DNA of 64,000 bases from Tetraselmis striata (GCA_006384855.1 VCJN01001460.1:54264-118263), one strand, 5' to 3'. Counted from the stretch's first letter, positions 20,719 through 31,040 are shown. The notes: a model not told the origin generated them from the letters alone. Made by a program: numbers and translations.

Positions 20719-22347
20719 TCATGAAGGAGGCACTGGGAAGGCCACCGCTGCGGAGTCCTGTTGGACTTGGAAGTGGCGGAGGGGGGCGATGTATGTGTCC
20801 ATGAAGCACCACGCGCCAGGAGAAGGAAGAACGTTGGGGTCGATGTAGTCCAGAACGACATCAGAGTTAGTGGCCCAACCGCCTTGGTAGCGGATGTGGG
20901 ACAGTGGCGCTCCGATGGCGTTTGCTGCAGAGGCTGCGCCCTTGCGTAGACTGTGTGAAGTCCAGGAAGTGCCAGCAGGGGGGGCAGCGTTGACTAGGTT
21001 GACTGCTGTAGACAACCAGTCTGACATCGTAGCCGCAGTCCAAGGTTTTGACTGCTCAGCCACATTGACAGCCCAGAAGTTGGAGGCAGCCAAGCCAACA
21101 GTAACCAGGGTGACAGACTGGACGTTGCCGATGAAGTGGTGCAAGAGACGTGCCACTCGAGGGTGCTCGGACACTGGAAGGAGAAGTACGCGCAGGTCGC
21201 CGGGTCCCCGCCGGCCAGCGCGACCCTTCTCGCGGTAGATCTGCAAGGTGATGTTGTAGGTGTCGACATGCACATCTTGCATTCGACAGGAGACGCCAGT
21301 AAGGCCCCTGGCAAAGAACAGGAAGTTGACAACCGAAGCCAAGAGGGCTCGGTAGTCGAGGTGGGACTCTGGGTAAGGAGCAGACACAATTAGCTCGGCC
21401 TTTGAGACGAAGCGGTAAGCTACATCCGCAGGCAGAGGGACACGCAAAGGGGCAGCGTCCAGTCGGCGCTGACGCAACATTAACCCACGTCTTGCTGAAG
21501 TGAGGTGTAGGCTGTCCTTGGCGATCGGGACGAGGTTGTGCAGCTCGAAGAAGGTGTTGATGGCAGACAGATAGGGCTGCAGCGATTTAGCTGCGATGTG
21601 CCCTCGCTCCCCGATCCAGGCAACGTACCGAACAACAGTAGCAGTAGTCGCTTCCAGCGGGCTGATGTTCTCGGAGTCGTGGCAGAACTCAGCGAACTGA
21701 GACAACCTGCCGGCGTAGCTCTTGAGGGTCTGAGCGCTGAGGGAGCTGGAGAGCAGGTCGAGCGTCCGCTGGCCTAGCTCGTCTGAGCCGAACGCGTCCT
21801 GCAGTCGAGATCGCAGTGACGCAGCCCATGGAGCGATAGCCGCGGGCTCGTCAATTACGTAAGTGCGTCGTTTTACTGACAGAGTTCCACCGGCACGGCT
21901 ACTGTTCGCAAAGTACTCGGCATCAACGGTTAGGTTCCCGGCAGTTGGCCGGTAGTTGCTGGACGGGTTTGCAGTAGCTCCAGTACGGGTTTGCGGGGCT
22001 AGGTTCAGGTAAGAGGGCCGCCCCGCGCGCCCTTCGCGCTCATAGCGCCTGTCACGTGCGTAACGTACACGCGCGAAACTTGGTCGTTGCGAACCGGTTG
22101 TAACACGTAGTGTAACAACCGACGAACGCAGAGATGGGGTTGTAAGAAAGGCGGATGGTTGAGCCGCCATGTGCAAGCGTGCGGATGGTTGAGCCGCACT
22201 CGGCTGTAGCTGTAAGAAGCGCCGCACCGAGGAAGGTCTAAATGAAGTATGTAAGGTGGGGGGGTCAGGTCCTGACACATGGCGCTCATCCCGCCGTTGA
22301 GCTGCAAGGGTGCGTCTTGCGGCGGTCACCGAAAGGTGGCCTCGCAA
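20719..22347 (-). CDS. Tyrosine recombinase (integrase) of the mobile element
   Basis: This 542-aa intact ORF has a low-complexity, Arg/Ser-rich N-terminus of about 180 aa. A core-binding SAM-like domain follows (about 205-300; AQTLKSYAGRLSQFAEFCHD), then the catalytic domain. Likely active-site residues are the Arg in FFARGLTGVS (R347), a Lys in YREKGR (K374), the HSLRKG box (H465, R468), a Trp in QGGW in the usual second-His/Trp position (W491), and the Tyr nucleophile in VVLDYID (Y501). These enzymes cut and rejoin DNA through a phosphotyrosine and would insert the circular form of the element. The overall look (HSLRKGA, GGW, DYID) fits recombinases of DIRS-order and Crypton-like eukaryotic elements. 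All residues needed for activity appear present. It lies directly downstream of ORF1. Confidence 0.85.
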   Translation of the reverse strand: MRGHLSVTAARRTLAAQRRDERHVSGPDPPTLHTSFRPSSVRRFLQLQPSAAQPSARLHMAAQPSAFLTTPSLRSSVVTLRVTTGSQRPSFARVRYARDRRYEREGRAGRPSYLNLAPQTRTGATANPSSNYRPTAGNLTVDAEYFANSSRAGGTLSVKRRTYVIDEPAAIAPWAASLRSRLQDAFGSDELGQRTLDLLSSSLSAQTLKSYAGRLSQFAEFCHDSENISPLEATTATVVRYVAWIGERGHIAAKSLQPYLSAINTFFELHNLVPIAKDSLHLTSARRGLMLRQRRLDAAPLRVPLPADVAYRFVSKAELIVSAPYPESHLDYRALLASVVNFLFFARGLTGVSCRMQDVHVDTYNITLQIYREKGRAGRRGPGDLRVLLLPVSEHPRVARLLHHFIGNVQSVTLVTVGLAASNFWAVNVAEQSKPWTAATMSDWLSTAVNLVNAAPPAGTSWTSHSLRKGAASAANAIGAPLSHIRYQGGWATNSDVVLDYIDPNVLPSPGAWCFMDTYIAPLRHFQVQQDSAAVAFPVPPS

Positions 22348-22383
22348 GGCTCCTGCAGCTCCGACGAGCGGCGCCCCACACCG

Positions 22384-23261
22384 TCACTCGTGCTCACCTT
22401 CGCGGCCACGTCCACGTCCGCCGCCACGTCCTCGCCCACGCCCGCGACCTGCAGCTGCAGCCGCAACTCGAGAAGTAGCGGTCGCCTTGGCGCTGCTGGC
22501 AACGGTCGCCTCGAAGACACGACGCTCGTAGTCCCTCATGAGGTCCCCAAAAATTGCAGAACCCAAATGCTCCGAAGCAGGCTGAAAATGCTGAGCTCGC
22601 AGCACGTCCAGAACACCTTGGTCACCGTGCACCCGCTTGTTCTCATCCAGTTTCCGCAGGAAGGCTAGACGAAAACGAAACGCCTTGTCGATGGCCTCGG
22701 CGTGATTCCGAGCTCTCGCGAGGTAGGGGGTGAAGTCATGGTTAGTGGCGGGGACGTAAGGTAGCAGCTCGTCGAGCGCCACGAAAAGGGCGGCCATGTG
22801 GGCCCCGAAACACGACATCCACAAGTACTCCTCCTGGGCCGGCAGACGCCGGTCATCCTGCTTGAGGTACTCGTTCGTTAGGTCGGTGCTCAGGGGGAAG
22901 AGTCCAGGCACTCGGCTGACCGGTCGAACGGCCTCGTAACCAGACTCTGCTCTCTGCAGTAGCTCTGGCACCGCGAGGTAATCATCCTCGGCACTGCTCA
23001 CGGATTTTGCTCCGACACGGCCGCTCTGGGCTAGCTCTAGCAAGTCGGGGCGCTCTGCGGCTCCCCGCTGCCTGTCGGTTGTCCCGCGAAGCGCTGCCCT
23101 GAGCCGGAGCCATGTGCCCCTTCTCCATCAACAACGCGATCACGAGCCGTCAATTGTGCCACAGCTGTAGCCAGCTCTCGCAGTAATGAAGAATGGGCCC
23201 TCATATCTGCGTTCAGCGACTGCAACGTCGGCCCAGCGACGGGTTCTTCTCCATCTGACAT
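22384..23261 (-). CDS. ORF1 of the recombinase element: gag-like protein with RG-rich tail, apparent -1 frameshift
   Basis: The N-terminal part starts at 23261 (MSDGEEPVAG) with a short helical region (ADMRAHSSLLRELATAVAQL). Near 23060 it runs into a stop in its own frame. The rest continues in the -1 frame (RPDLLELAQSGRVGAKS, EDDYLAV, LPAQEEYLWMSCFGAHMAAL, DELLPYVPATNHDFTPYLAR, FRFRLAFLRKLDENKR) and ends in an Arg/Gly repeat, RGRGRGRGGGRGRGREGEHE. The RG tail suggests nucleic-acid binding, as in gag/ORF1 proteins; this is inference. The diverged second copy needs the same -1 step at a similar G run (GCGGGGA here), so programmed frameshifting or slippage is possible; a chance indel or an intron is the alternative. 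I know no named domain for the central region. Confidence 0.65.
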
Positions 23262-23378
23262 GGTAACGCACGGACGTACGGACGAGAATATCACACTCGG
23301 GTGGGGAGCCGGGTGTGGTCTTGAACAACCTGGGGTGACCTTGCTCGCAACGGGTTACGAGACATTTTTTACATCGCA

Positions 23379-23561
23379 GCGTGGAACGCAGCGAAAACTG
23401 GAAGATGGCAGGCTCAGCTGTTCTGGCTGCTTTTATGTCTACTCGTGCTGCACCCAACAAGGGCGCAACAACAGTTACTAGTTCCCGTACCACTGAGCAG
23501 CACTTGTAGCTAAAAAGCGGTTAGGTCAAGGATGGAAACCCCATAAACTAGTTTAGATCAT
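23379..23561 (-). repeat. A1 terminal direct repeat (183 bp) of the tyrosine-recombinase element
   Basis: This is the partner of 20458-20640 at the 5' end of the element, just upstream of ORF1. Diverged versions occur at 24055-24236, 36130-36318 and, inverted, at 44744-44935. Confidence 0.9.
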
Positions 23562-23945
23562 ACCGACTAAAATAGCAGGGTTGGGTTCTTACCACAGCAC
23601 GCGGTATAAGATTAGTCGGTATATCTATCCCATAGTCGCTCCTGGTTTGTATGATGTTCCTTCCACAAGGATTATGTCCATCGCCCGTGCTATCGCGTCA
23701 GCACCCGTAGACTCGCGTACCCTGTAGCGACTACAGTACAGGTAGCGCGGCGGGCCGGCGGCTTGCTGTATTGATCTGTAGTAGTCGCTACCGAAAAATC
23801 AACACATCAAGCCGCCTGAAAGCGGCCCGCATCCTGCATGAGGCGGGATGGATGAGTGATCGATGCGCACACGGTTAGTTCAGAGTATTTAGTACGGCAC
23901 CTGTAGCGCTACCTGGTACCCTGTGTGTCTCGAGTTATTTTGTCA
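23562..23945. other. Spacer between two recombinase-element copies
   Basis: A 9-bp inverted pair, accgactaa (23562) and ttagtcggt (about 23611), forms a small hairpin next to the A1 repeat. The rest contains short gtagcgactacag-type dyads and no gene. Confidence 0.4.
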
Positions 23946-24289
23946 AGACGTCATTTTGCCAAGACGTCGCGCAGGCGATTTACACCGTCAAGAGTCGAAG
24001 ATGGCACAGACGTTCAACTAAAGCATAGAGAGAAAACCGAGTCAGGGGGGCGCTGTGTAACACAGCGAAACTGGAAGATGGCAATCTTAGCTGTTACAGT
24101 TGCTTTTATGTCTACTCGTGTTGCATACGAGCGGGTGCAGCGACGGGTGAAATAGCAACTCGTACCACTTAGCAACACATGTAGCCGGAAAAACGGTTTG
24201 GATAGAAGGAAACCCCGTAACCTAGTTTAGATAATTTCAAGTTGGGACGTCTGCTTTTGCCAAGGAAGAGCGAACGAAGAGAGCGGCAG

Positions 24290-25701
24290 ATTGCCGAAGC
24301 AGAGTTAGCGCCAGGTGACGGAGGATCCACCGGCGGGAGGGTCACTGTCGAGGAGTCTTGTTGAACTTGGAAGTGGCGAGGGGGCGCGATGTGGCCAAAG
24401 AAGAACCACGCGCCATGCGCATGTGAACGGAGGACTACGTGGGGTCGACGTAGTCCAAAACGACGTCGGAGTGAGTTGCCCATCTGCCTTAATCGCGGAT
24501 GTGGGACAGCGGGACTCCGATGGCGCTAGAGGATGCACCCTTGCGATTGCTGTGAGTGGCCCATGAAATGTCGGCGGGAGGGGCAGCACCTACCAACGAG
24601 ACGAACGGCCATAGAGAGCCAGTCCGACATTGCAGCGGTAGTCCATGACTTGGATTGCTCGCTTTGGTGACCGCTAAGAAGTTAGTCTCGGCCAAGGCAG
24701 AAAGGACCAAGGGGACAGACTGGACATTGTCGATTAAGTGGTGCATGAGGCGGGCGACACGCACGGGGTGCTCCGACACGGGAAGGAGCAGTACGCGTAG
24801 ATCGTCGGGGCCGCGCCGGCCGGCGCGTCCCTTGTCACGGTACGCCTTCATGGTGATGTTGCAGGAGTCGACATGCACGTCCCGCACTCGGACGTCACTC
24901 GACGGTGAGTCCCGTGGCAAAGAACATGAAGTTGACAACCGCGGCCATGAGGGCCCGGAAGTCGTACTAGTACTCGAAGGGAGGGGCACACACAATCAAC
25001 TCGGCCCGCTGCTCGACGAAGCTGTAAGCGACATACATCGGCAGGTAACGGGACGCGCAAAGCAACAACCTCCATGCGGCGCTGCCTGAGTAGAACTGAG
25101 AAAAAACGCGCGGGGGTGAGGTGCATGCTATCTTTAGCGATGGGGACGATGTTGTGCAGTTTGAAGAACGTTTCGATTGCCGACATGTAGGGCTACTATA
25201 GCGCGCGACTTAGCCCCAATGTGGCCCCGCTCAGCACCAGTCCAAGCAACATACAAAACGATTGTGGCAGTAGTCGCCTTCAGTTGGCTAATGTTCTCCG
25301 AGTCATGGTAGAACCCCTGGTAGAACTCGACGAGTTGAGACAGCTTGCCGCCGTTGCTTTTGAGCGTTTGGGAACATGGGGATCTGGAGAGAGGTTGAGT
25401 GTGCGCTGCCCCAGCTCGCCCGAGCAAAACGCTTCCTGTAGGCGGGCCCGGAGTAAAGCCGACCATGGGGCGAGAGGCTCGGGCTCGTCAATCACGTAAC
25501 TGCGACATTTGACCGACGGGATATCATGAGGCCGGGCCTTTTTGGCAAAATAATTGGTCGCGTCGGCTAAGGTACTGGTAGTTGGAAAGTCATTGCACAA
25601 GGGTTAATCGGGGGGCACCGATACGGATTTACGAGCCAATGTTCAGGTAGGCAAGCCGCCCCACGTGCCCTTCGCGCTTGTAGCGCATGTCTCGCGCGTA
25701 A
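24290..25701 (-). pseudogene. Decayed tyrosine recombinase (copy 2)
   Basis: Pieces in several frames match the recombinase of copy 1: YVIDEPEPLAPWSALLRARL, LQEAFCSGELGQRTL, AYRDKGRAGRRGPDDLRVLL, HPVRVARLMHHLIDNVQSV, SWATHSNRKGASS and a D-V-V-L-D-Y-V-D box. HSLRKG has become HSNRKG, and frames break at least four times, so it cannot be active. Confidence 0.75.
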
Positions 25702-27487
25702 ATCGAAATTGAAATTGATTGCAACTTCTAGTCTGCCGCATCCACTCGCTCAGAGTGAGTTGTCTTTAGGATCTGCTATCTCTAACTACAGTGGGCAACA
25801 CGAAGTGTTATCACAGCTCAAGGTATCGGCTATCCTCCTATGTTTCCTAGCCCCTCCTCCGTCCAGTGGGCTATAGCTAAGACAACAGCGCCCCCCCCCC
25901 CCTGCTGTCCCTACCTAAATCAGACCCATCCCATCAAGAGCTCAACATACACGCTAAGGCAGCCAGAGGCGTCCCGCGCGTGTTGCTACTGAGGTGTGAT
26001 GGGGGAGTGGAGCTTACCGGAATAGTTGCATGGTGCTCAGTATTTATGTACCGATGTGCCGGCTAGCTTGGTGGGGTAGGGGCTACGTTGCCCTCCATCT
26101 CTAATATTTTTGGCACAATATATTCTGCGTCTGGTGCCTTTTCATGACTTCGTCTGGTGCCTTTACCAAGCCCGCGGGTTGGGCGATAACCTGTTTATAA
26201 TACTTGCGGGGAAAAGTGATGGTGAATTCGAAAACATGCATTCCGGGCGAATTGGCTGAAAACGTCCGCAGTTCTTGGGTTGAGGCGCTGACATTCGCAA
26301 GCGTGCGTCCGGCTTGGGGTTGGGCGCCTTGCCGGCGGAGAGTATCATCAGACGGCCCACCATCGGCTGCAAGTGGATCGTCCGGCGCGCGGGAGGCGAC
26401 GGAGGCGGTATGCCTCTGCCGCGAGCTGGGTCAGGCGGGACGCCTGGGTTGGTGTGCTGGTTTTGGAGGTATGTTTGAGGGGGGCGGTGGCCTCCGAGGC
26501 CTCTCCTCTCTCGGTGAGGGCGTGGATTGCGGCCAGTGGAGCCGGCTCAGGGTGCGGGACTGGATCGATGCTTGTCGCCGGCTGATCGACTTCCGGTGAA
26601 GGGTCGTCGTCGTCCATTTCCGTGTCTTGAGGGGCTGCCGCGGCCGGGGGTGGGCCGCTTGTAGTTGGCCAGTTGGTGGTGACGGGAGCTCGCGTGGGAG
26701 CTGGCCGTGGTGCATCGCCGACTGGTCGGCTGTAGTCGGCGCCGGTTGGTGAATAGTCACCATCTTTCCCGCCCGTGCGGGTGCATGGTACTGGCTGCGA
26801 CGAGTTTCGCGTCGGATCCCGTGTTCGTGGTGAGTAGCCCAGCAACTCTTCTCACCCCTGCCGGAGCGGCGGCAGCCGGCATAGGGGTGCGTCGGGTCAC
26901 CGCTCGGACGTCGTGAGTTGATTTGTATACCCCGAGCTTTGGGCCGAGGGTACGGATGGGTTCAGAAACATACGGCTGCGGCGCACGTCGACCCCCGTCG
27001 CACGGTTCCGGGTCACAATATAGCTGAATAGCATGGCGACTTGTGTGGCACAGTCGGCACCAAGGGGAAGATCGATTGGGGGTTGGCGGGCCTGGCGGTT
27101 CAAAACGAAGAGAAGACGGCGGACAGCATGTGGGAGTAGGGTGCCTGTGAAATTTTCGCGGCAATGGTTGTGGGGATCTTGGGGGGTTGGGCTCTGCCGC
27201 TGCGAGGCGCAATCATCGAGAGTGACGCCGACCGCGGCCTTATGTTGCTCCTCGGGTCTTTTGATGTCCATGGTGGCTGTAGTGATGCTCTCTTGTGGAG
27301 CCTACTTTTCACGCCTCTGTGGGCGCTTGCCGGCAGTTGGCCTGATGCTGGGTCGTCCGGTCGTCGGTATGTCCACCGTTTTACAAGGGTACACTATCAT
27401 CACTAGTAGAGCCGCGCCGGCTCGCCCGGATTTCGTACATACGCAGTACTTCGCCCGGTGTTAAGGGCTGGCTGGAAAGTGAGAAGT
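25702..27487 (-). mobile_element. Nested insertion X1 (1.8 kb), LINE-like by its target duplication
   Basis: The insert is defined by comparison with copy 1 of the recombinase element. The flanks tctcgcgcgtaa (25690-25701) and tctcacgggtaa (27488-27499) agree at 10 of 12 positions and fit a target-site duplication. No terminal inverted repeats are seen. The left end, read on the minus strand, ends in a caatttcaatttc simple repeat, as at the 3' end of some LINEs. The insert carries an ORF chain on the minus strand but no recognisable reverse transcriptase, so it may be 5'-truncated, or an ORF1-only or otherwise non-autonomous element. Confidence 0.55.
26348..27271 (-). pseudogene. Unidentified ORF chain of insertion X1
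   Basis: Two successive minus-strand frames look coding. The first (27271-26897) includes HAVRRLLFVLNRQARQPPID and DCATQVAMLFSYIVTRN. The second (26845-26348) is Pro/Ala/Thr-rich with an acidic patch (DTEMDDDDPSPEVD) and ends in a Leu/Arg-rich helix. An overlapping frame contains CRLCHTSRH, which recalls a zinc knuckle but with the wrong spacing. I do not recognise the family. Confidence 0.35.
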
Positions 27488-28136
27488 TCTCACGGGTAAC
27501 GTACACATGATGGTCGTTGCAAACCCGTTGTAACCCGTGAAGTGACAACCGACGGACGCAGTGATGATATGGTACGGGAGACGGGTTGTTGAACCGTCAT
27601 ATGCGGGTGTACGGATGGTTGAGCCGCACTCGGCTGTGGTTGTGCTACGCCGCACCGATGATGGTCTAAATGGAGCAGGTAGGGTAGGGGGTCAGGTCCG
27701 GACACGGGGCGCTCATCTCGTCGTTGAGCTGCAAGGGTTCGCTGTAGTGTGGCCACCGAAAGGGGGCCTCTCAAAGCGCCAGCATCTCTGACGGAAGGCG
27801 CCCAACGCCGCCACTCGTGCTCACCTTCGCGGCGTCGCCCACGACCGCCACCGCGTCCACGTCCATGCCCGCGACCTGCGAGCGTCGTCGTCCCCACCCG
27901 AATAGTGGCGGTATCCTTCGCGTTGCAGGCGATTGTCGCCTCGAAGACCCGACGCTCGTAATCGCGTGTCAGGTCCCTCGCCGGAAACCGCAGAGCCTAG
28001 ATGCTCTGCGGCGGGGAAGAAATGCTGATGAGCCCGCAGTGCACCTCACACCCCATGATCAACGCGCATACGTTTGATCTCGTTGAGCCTCCGCATGAAG
28101 GCTAGACGAAATCGGAATGCCTTGCCGATGGCCTCG
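27488..28136 (-). pseudogene. ORF1 tail / recombinase N-terminus of copy 2
   Basis: This is the continuation of copy 2 between its two insertions. The RG-rich ORF1 tail (GRGHGRGRGGGRGRRREGEHE-like, 27870-27810) and the recombinase N-terminus (AAQRRDERPVSGPD) are recognisable. The stop between them has been lost, so both now lie in one frame. Confidence 0.7.
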
Positions 28137-28161
28137 CACTGTGAGATTCAGATGTGACATA
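28137..28161 (+). repeat. Left terminal inverted repeat of X2
   Basis: This 25-bp end begins CACTGTGAGATTC and matches the inverse of 35420-35444 with two mismatches. Confidence 0.9.
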
Positions 28162-28843
28162 CGGGTGACGAAGCACTACTACTAGCGACTATTATTTATC
28201 CGTGAAGGCAGCTGCTGGTGGCGGCACGTCCATCCAGTTACGTGCGAGTACATCCGGCGTTATTGCCGGCGGGCGATAAATCCTTTTTGTCATCATTCTT
28301 GGTAGTCGTACTAGCCCGGTAAATTGTTACATGGCACTGACGTATAAGGTACAAGGTTGTCCGTGTAGTACCGGGTAGTACGCGATATATTTATTGAGCC
28401 GGTACCGGGTATCTAGTACCCGGTACCCGGTACCCGGGCACGATGACGAGGGGTCCTGTGGATAACTACGACTATTAGTACATGGGAGCGCAAATCTCAG
28501 CCGTACTTTTTGGCCAAAGTGGGGAATTTTGTGTACATTATAGCTAGTACTGCTGAACGGGCCTGCCAGCCGTCCGATCAAAGGTCATCAGATGGGCGGT
28601 TTGGCGGCCATGTTTTGCCAAAGAGTGCTCACGTTACATAAATATTCGCGAGGGGGAGGGCGGGGGCAGGCAGCGGTTTGCCGAAGAATGATCGAATTAC
28701 AATATTCGCGACAGCTGCCATCGGGGAATGTGGCCCGGGGGGGGGGGGGGGGAGGCGGGCGGGCGTGGTCCCCCCGCCGCCCCCCCCCCCCCCCCCGCCG
28801 CTCCCGCCGGGGAAGTGAGGGGAGGGGGGTAAGGGGGCGGGGG

Positions 28844-29480
28844 CTACTGCTTGTTCTTGTTCTTGCGTGCCCGGGGGACCCTCCGCTTCGACGATCTCGC
28901 TGCCTCCGCCTCCGCCTCCGCCTCCGCCTCCGCCTCCGCCTCCGCCTCCGCCTCCGCCTCCGACTCCGCCTCCGACTCCGCGACCGTCAGTTTCTTACCT
29001 CGGCGTTTCTTCACTGGCCTCTTCCGCTTCGTGTCATCCGTCAGTGTCTTCACCACCCCGGGAGGCTGTGCCGTCGACGACGCCGCCATGAGCTTCCTTA
29101 CCTTCGCGTCGGGACGCCCCCTTGTGCCCAGACACCAACAACAAGCCACAATCGTTTCGCCTTTAAGCGGCTGAGGATGCGGCCTCCTCGGCCACCACGA
29201 GTTGCGCCGCTGGCACTGTGGAAGCCTTGGCGTTGAGGTGGGCCTTACGGCGCTCCCGGACGAACCTGCGCGCGGCACAAGTTAGCCACGAGTGGGTGCG
29301 TGCTAATGTGGAGGATGGAGTGTTTTGTTGCGCGCCCACCTTGTCACGCGTTTCCTCATGTCTTTCTCGTCCTCCTCGATGCCGGCGGCGCGGACACGCG
29401 AGACAACAAGGCTCGCCGCCCACTTTTGCCCCGGGGGGCGAGGTCGGCCATGGCGCTGTGAGCGGTGAAGGGGGGGGGGG
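28844..29480 (-). CDS. Putative Lys/Glu/Ala-rich protein encoded in X2 (exons uncertain)
   Basis: A minus-strand reading GQKWAASLVVSRVRAAGIEE, DEKDMRKRVT can be spliced (ACAAG|GTGGGC ... GCGCAG|GTTCG) to RFVRERRKAHLNAKAS and AAQLVVAEEAASSAA, followed by a stop at about 29163. A second frame farther down (29278-28844) reads KRKRPVKKRRGKKLTVAESE, then an (EA)n run encoded by the hexanucleotide repeat, and a basic end SSKRRVPRARKNKNKQ. Whether these form one protein or two is unclear. The basic composition suggests a nuclear, DNA-binding role. No domain is recognised. Confidence 0.35.
28895..28972 (+). repeat. (GCCTCC)n hexanucleotide microsatellite
   Basis: About twelve copies of gcctcc run in tandem with a few gactcc variants near the end. 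On the minus strand the array encodes alternating Glu-Ala. Confidence 0.9.
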
Positions 29481-29699
29481 GCGGCCGAGGTGAAGAAACT
29501 AACACCCAGTCGACGACCGCCTTCCGCAGCAGTCAACGACACATCGGAGGCGAGGAGCAGCGCGCCACTACTATTAATATGCACGTATTGTCAAGAGCTA
29601 GTCGGTGCGGCATTGTGTCGGTGTAATTTCGCAATGTTTATTGTTGAAGTAGCACGGCGTAATGGATACGGCGAGTGAATCCGGGATAATGTGTGCGGT

Positions 29700-29775
29700 A
29701 GGGCGCGCGTATATGTGCGCGACGAATGTGCGCGCGCAGCGTTGTGCGGCGGTGTGCGGCGGTGTGCGGCGGTGT
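29700..29775. repeat. Short tandem repeat (gcggtgtgcg)n
   Basis: Three to four tandem copies of a 10-bp unit (gtgcggcggt) lie just before the 371-bp array. Confidence 0.7.
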
Positions 29776-29884
29776 GCACCGATGTTAATATAGTGTGAAT
29801 ATTATATCGGCCGTAGACGATCAGGTCTGGCAGCACCGCCCGTGCTTGTAAATAAGCGACAATGGATCTAGTCTCCCGCTAGTC

Positions 29885-31040
29885 TGTGCACCGCCAGTGC
29901 ACTCCGCAAGCCTCGCCTCCATCCGCGTCGGAACCGGTAGTAAGTGTTGTTGTGTGCGCACATCGTGACAACATTACACGGTGGCAATTGCAATTATTAG
30001 CGGTGGATAATGTGAAGGCGTTTTCGAAATCGACAGAGAATGAGGCGGTGCTGGCGGAGTGCATTGGCGGTGCATAGAATAGCGTGTTGCTGGGGGTTTG
30101 GCTGCATCGGACGCCGTATTCCCACCCATCCGGCACGGAATGTCCGATTTTCACACATTTGTGTGTTAATAAAGTGTGAATATTACGCGTCTTTTACGCC
30201 GGGTGGATGGGCATCCGGCGTCCGATGCACCCCAATTATTTGCAGCACGCTACTCTACGCACCCCCAACGCACTCCGCAAGCCTCGCCTCCATCCGCGTC
30301 GGAACCGGTAGTAAGTGTTGTTGTGTGCGCACATCGTGACAACATTACACGGTGGCAATTGCAATTATTAGCGGTGGATAATGTGAAGGCGTTTTCGAAA
30401 TCGACGGAGAATTAGGCGGTGCTGGCGGAGTGCATTGGCGGTGCATAGAATAGCGTGTTGCTGGGGTTTTGGCTGCATCGGACGCCGTATTCCCACCCAT
30501 CCGGCACGGAATGTCCGGTTTTCACACATTTGCGTGTTAATATAGTGTGAATATTACGCGTCTTTTACGCCGGGTGGATGGGCATCCGGCGTCCGATGCA
30601 CCCCAATTATTTGCAGCACGCTAGTCTGTGCACCGCCAACGCACTCCGCAAGCCTCGCCTCCATCCGCGTCGGAACCGGTAGTAAGTGTTGTTGTGTGCG
30701 CACATCGTGACAACATTACACGGTGGCAATCGCAATTATTAGCGGTGGATAATGTGAAGGCGTTTTCGAAATCGACAGAGAATGAGGCGGTGCTGGCGGA
30801 GTGCATTGGCGGTGCATAGAATAGCGTGTTGCTGGGGTTTTGGCTGCATCGGACGCCGTATTCCCACCCATCCGGCACGGAATGTCCGGTTTTCACACAT
30901 TTGTGTGTTAATATAGTGTGAATATTACGTACGCGCCTTTTACGCTGGGTGGATGGGCATCCGGCGTCCGATGCACCCCGAATCTCACCAACACGCTACT
31001 CTACGCACCCCCAACGCACTCCGCCAGCCCCGCCTCTTTC
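29885..31040. repeat. 371-bp tandem repeat, three copies plus a partial, each with an internal inverted repeat
   Basis: The marker gcactccgcaagcctcgcc occurs at 29899, 30270 and 30641, exactly 371 bp apart, and a partial copy starts near 31016. The first and third junctions differ slightly (tctgtgcaccgcca against tctacgcaccccca). Each unit contains a long dyad: the arm gcggagtgcattgg...gcatcggacgccg is answered in inverse by cggcgtccgatgca...ccaacgcactccgc. Each unit therefore resembles a MITE-like hairpin of about 250 bp that has been tandemly copied. It lies inside transposon X2. Confidence 0.85.

Larger units (their letters stand above)
20335..23561 (-). mobile_element. Tyrosine-recombinase mobile element, near-intact copy 1, with split direct repeats
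   Basis: The element reads on the minus strand: A1 repeat (23561-23379), ORF1, recombinase, B1 (20665-20639), A2 repeat (20640-20458), a 96-bp spacer, B2 (20361-20335). A1 and A2 are 183 bp and look identical; B1 and B2 are 27 bp and look identical (atttcaaagttgag...). This A1 ... B1-A2-B2 order is the split-direct-repeat layout of Ngaro/PAT-type DIRS-order retroelements. Yet only about 40 bp separate ORF1 from the recombinase, and no reverse transcriptase, RNase H or methylase is present. The same ORF1-recombinase junction occurs in the other copies, so the lack of RT belongs to the family and is not a deletion in this copy. Identical repeats suggest recent movement. Confidence 0.75.

Noticed and set aside
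20335-23561. Calling copy 1 a standard LTR retrotransposon because of its identical 183-bp repeats
   Set aside because: One repeat is internal (B1-A2-B2 arrangement), there is no pol, and the enzyme is a tyrosine recombinase rather than a DDE integrase.
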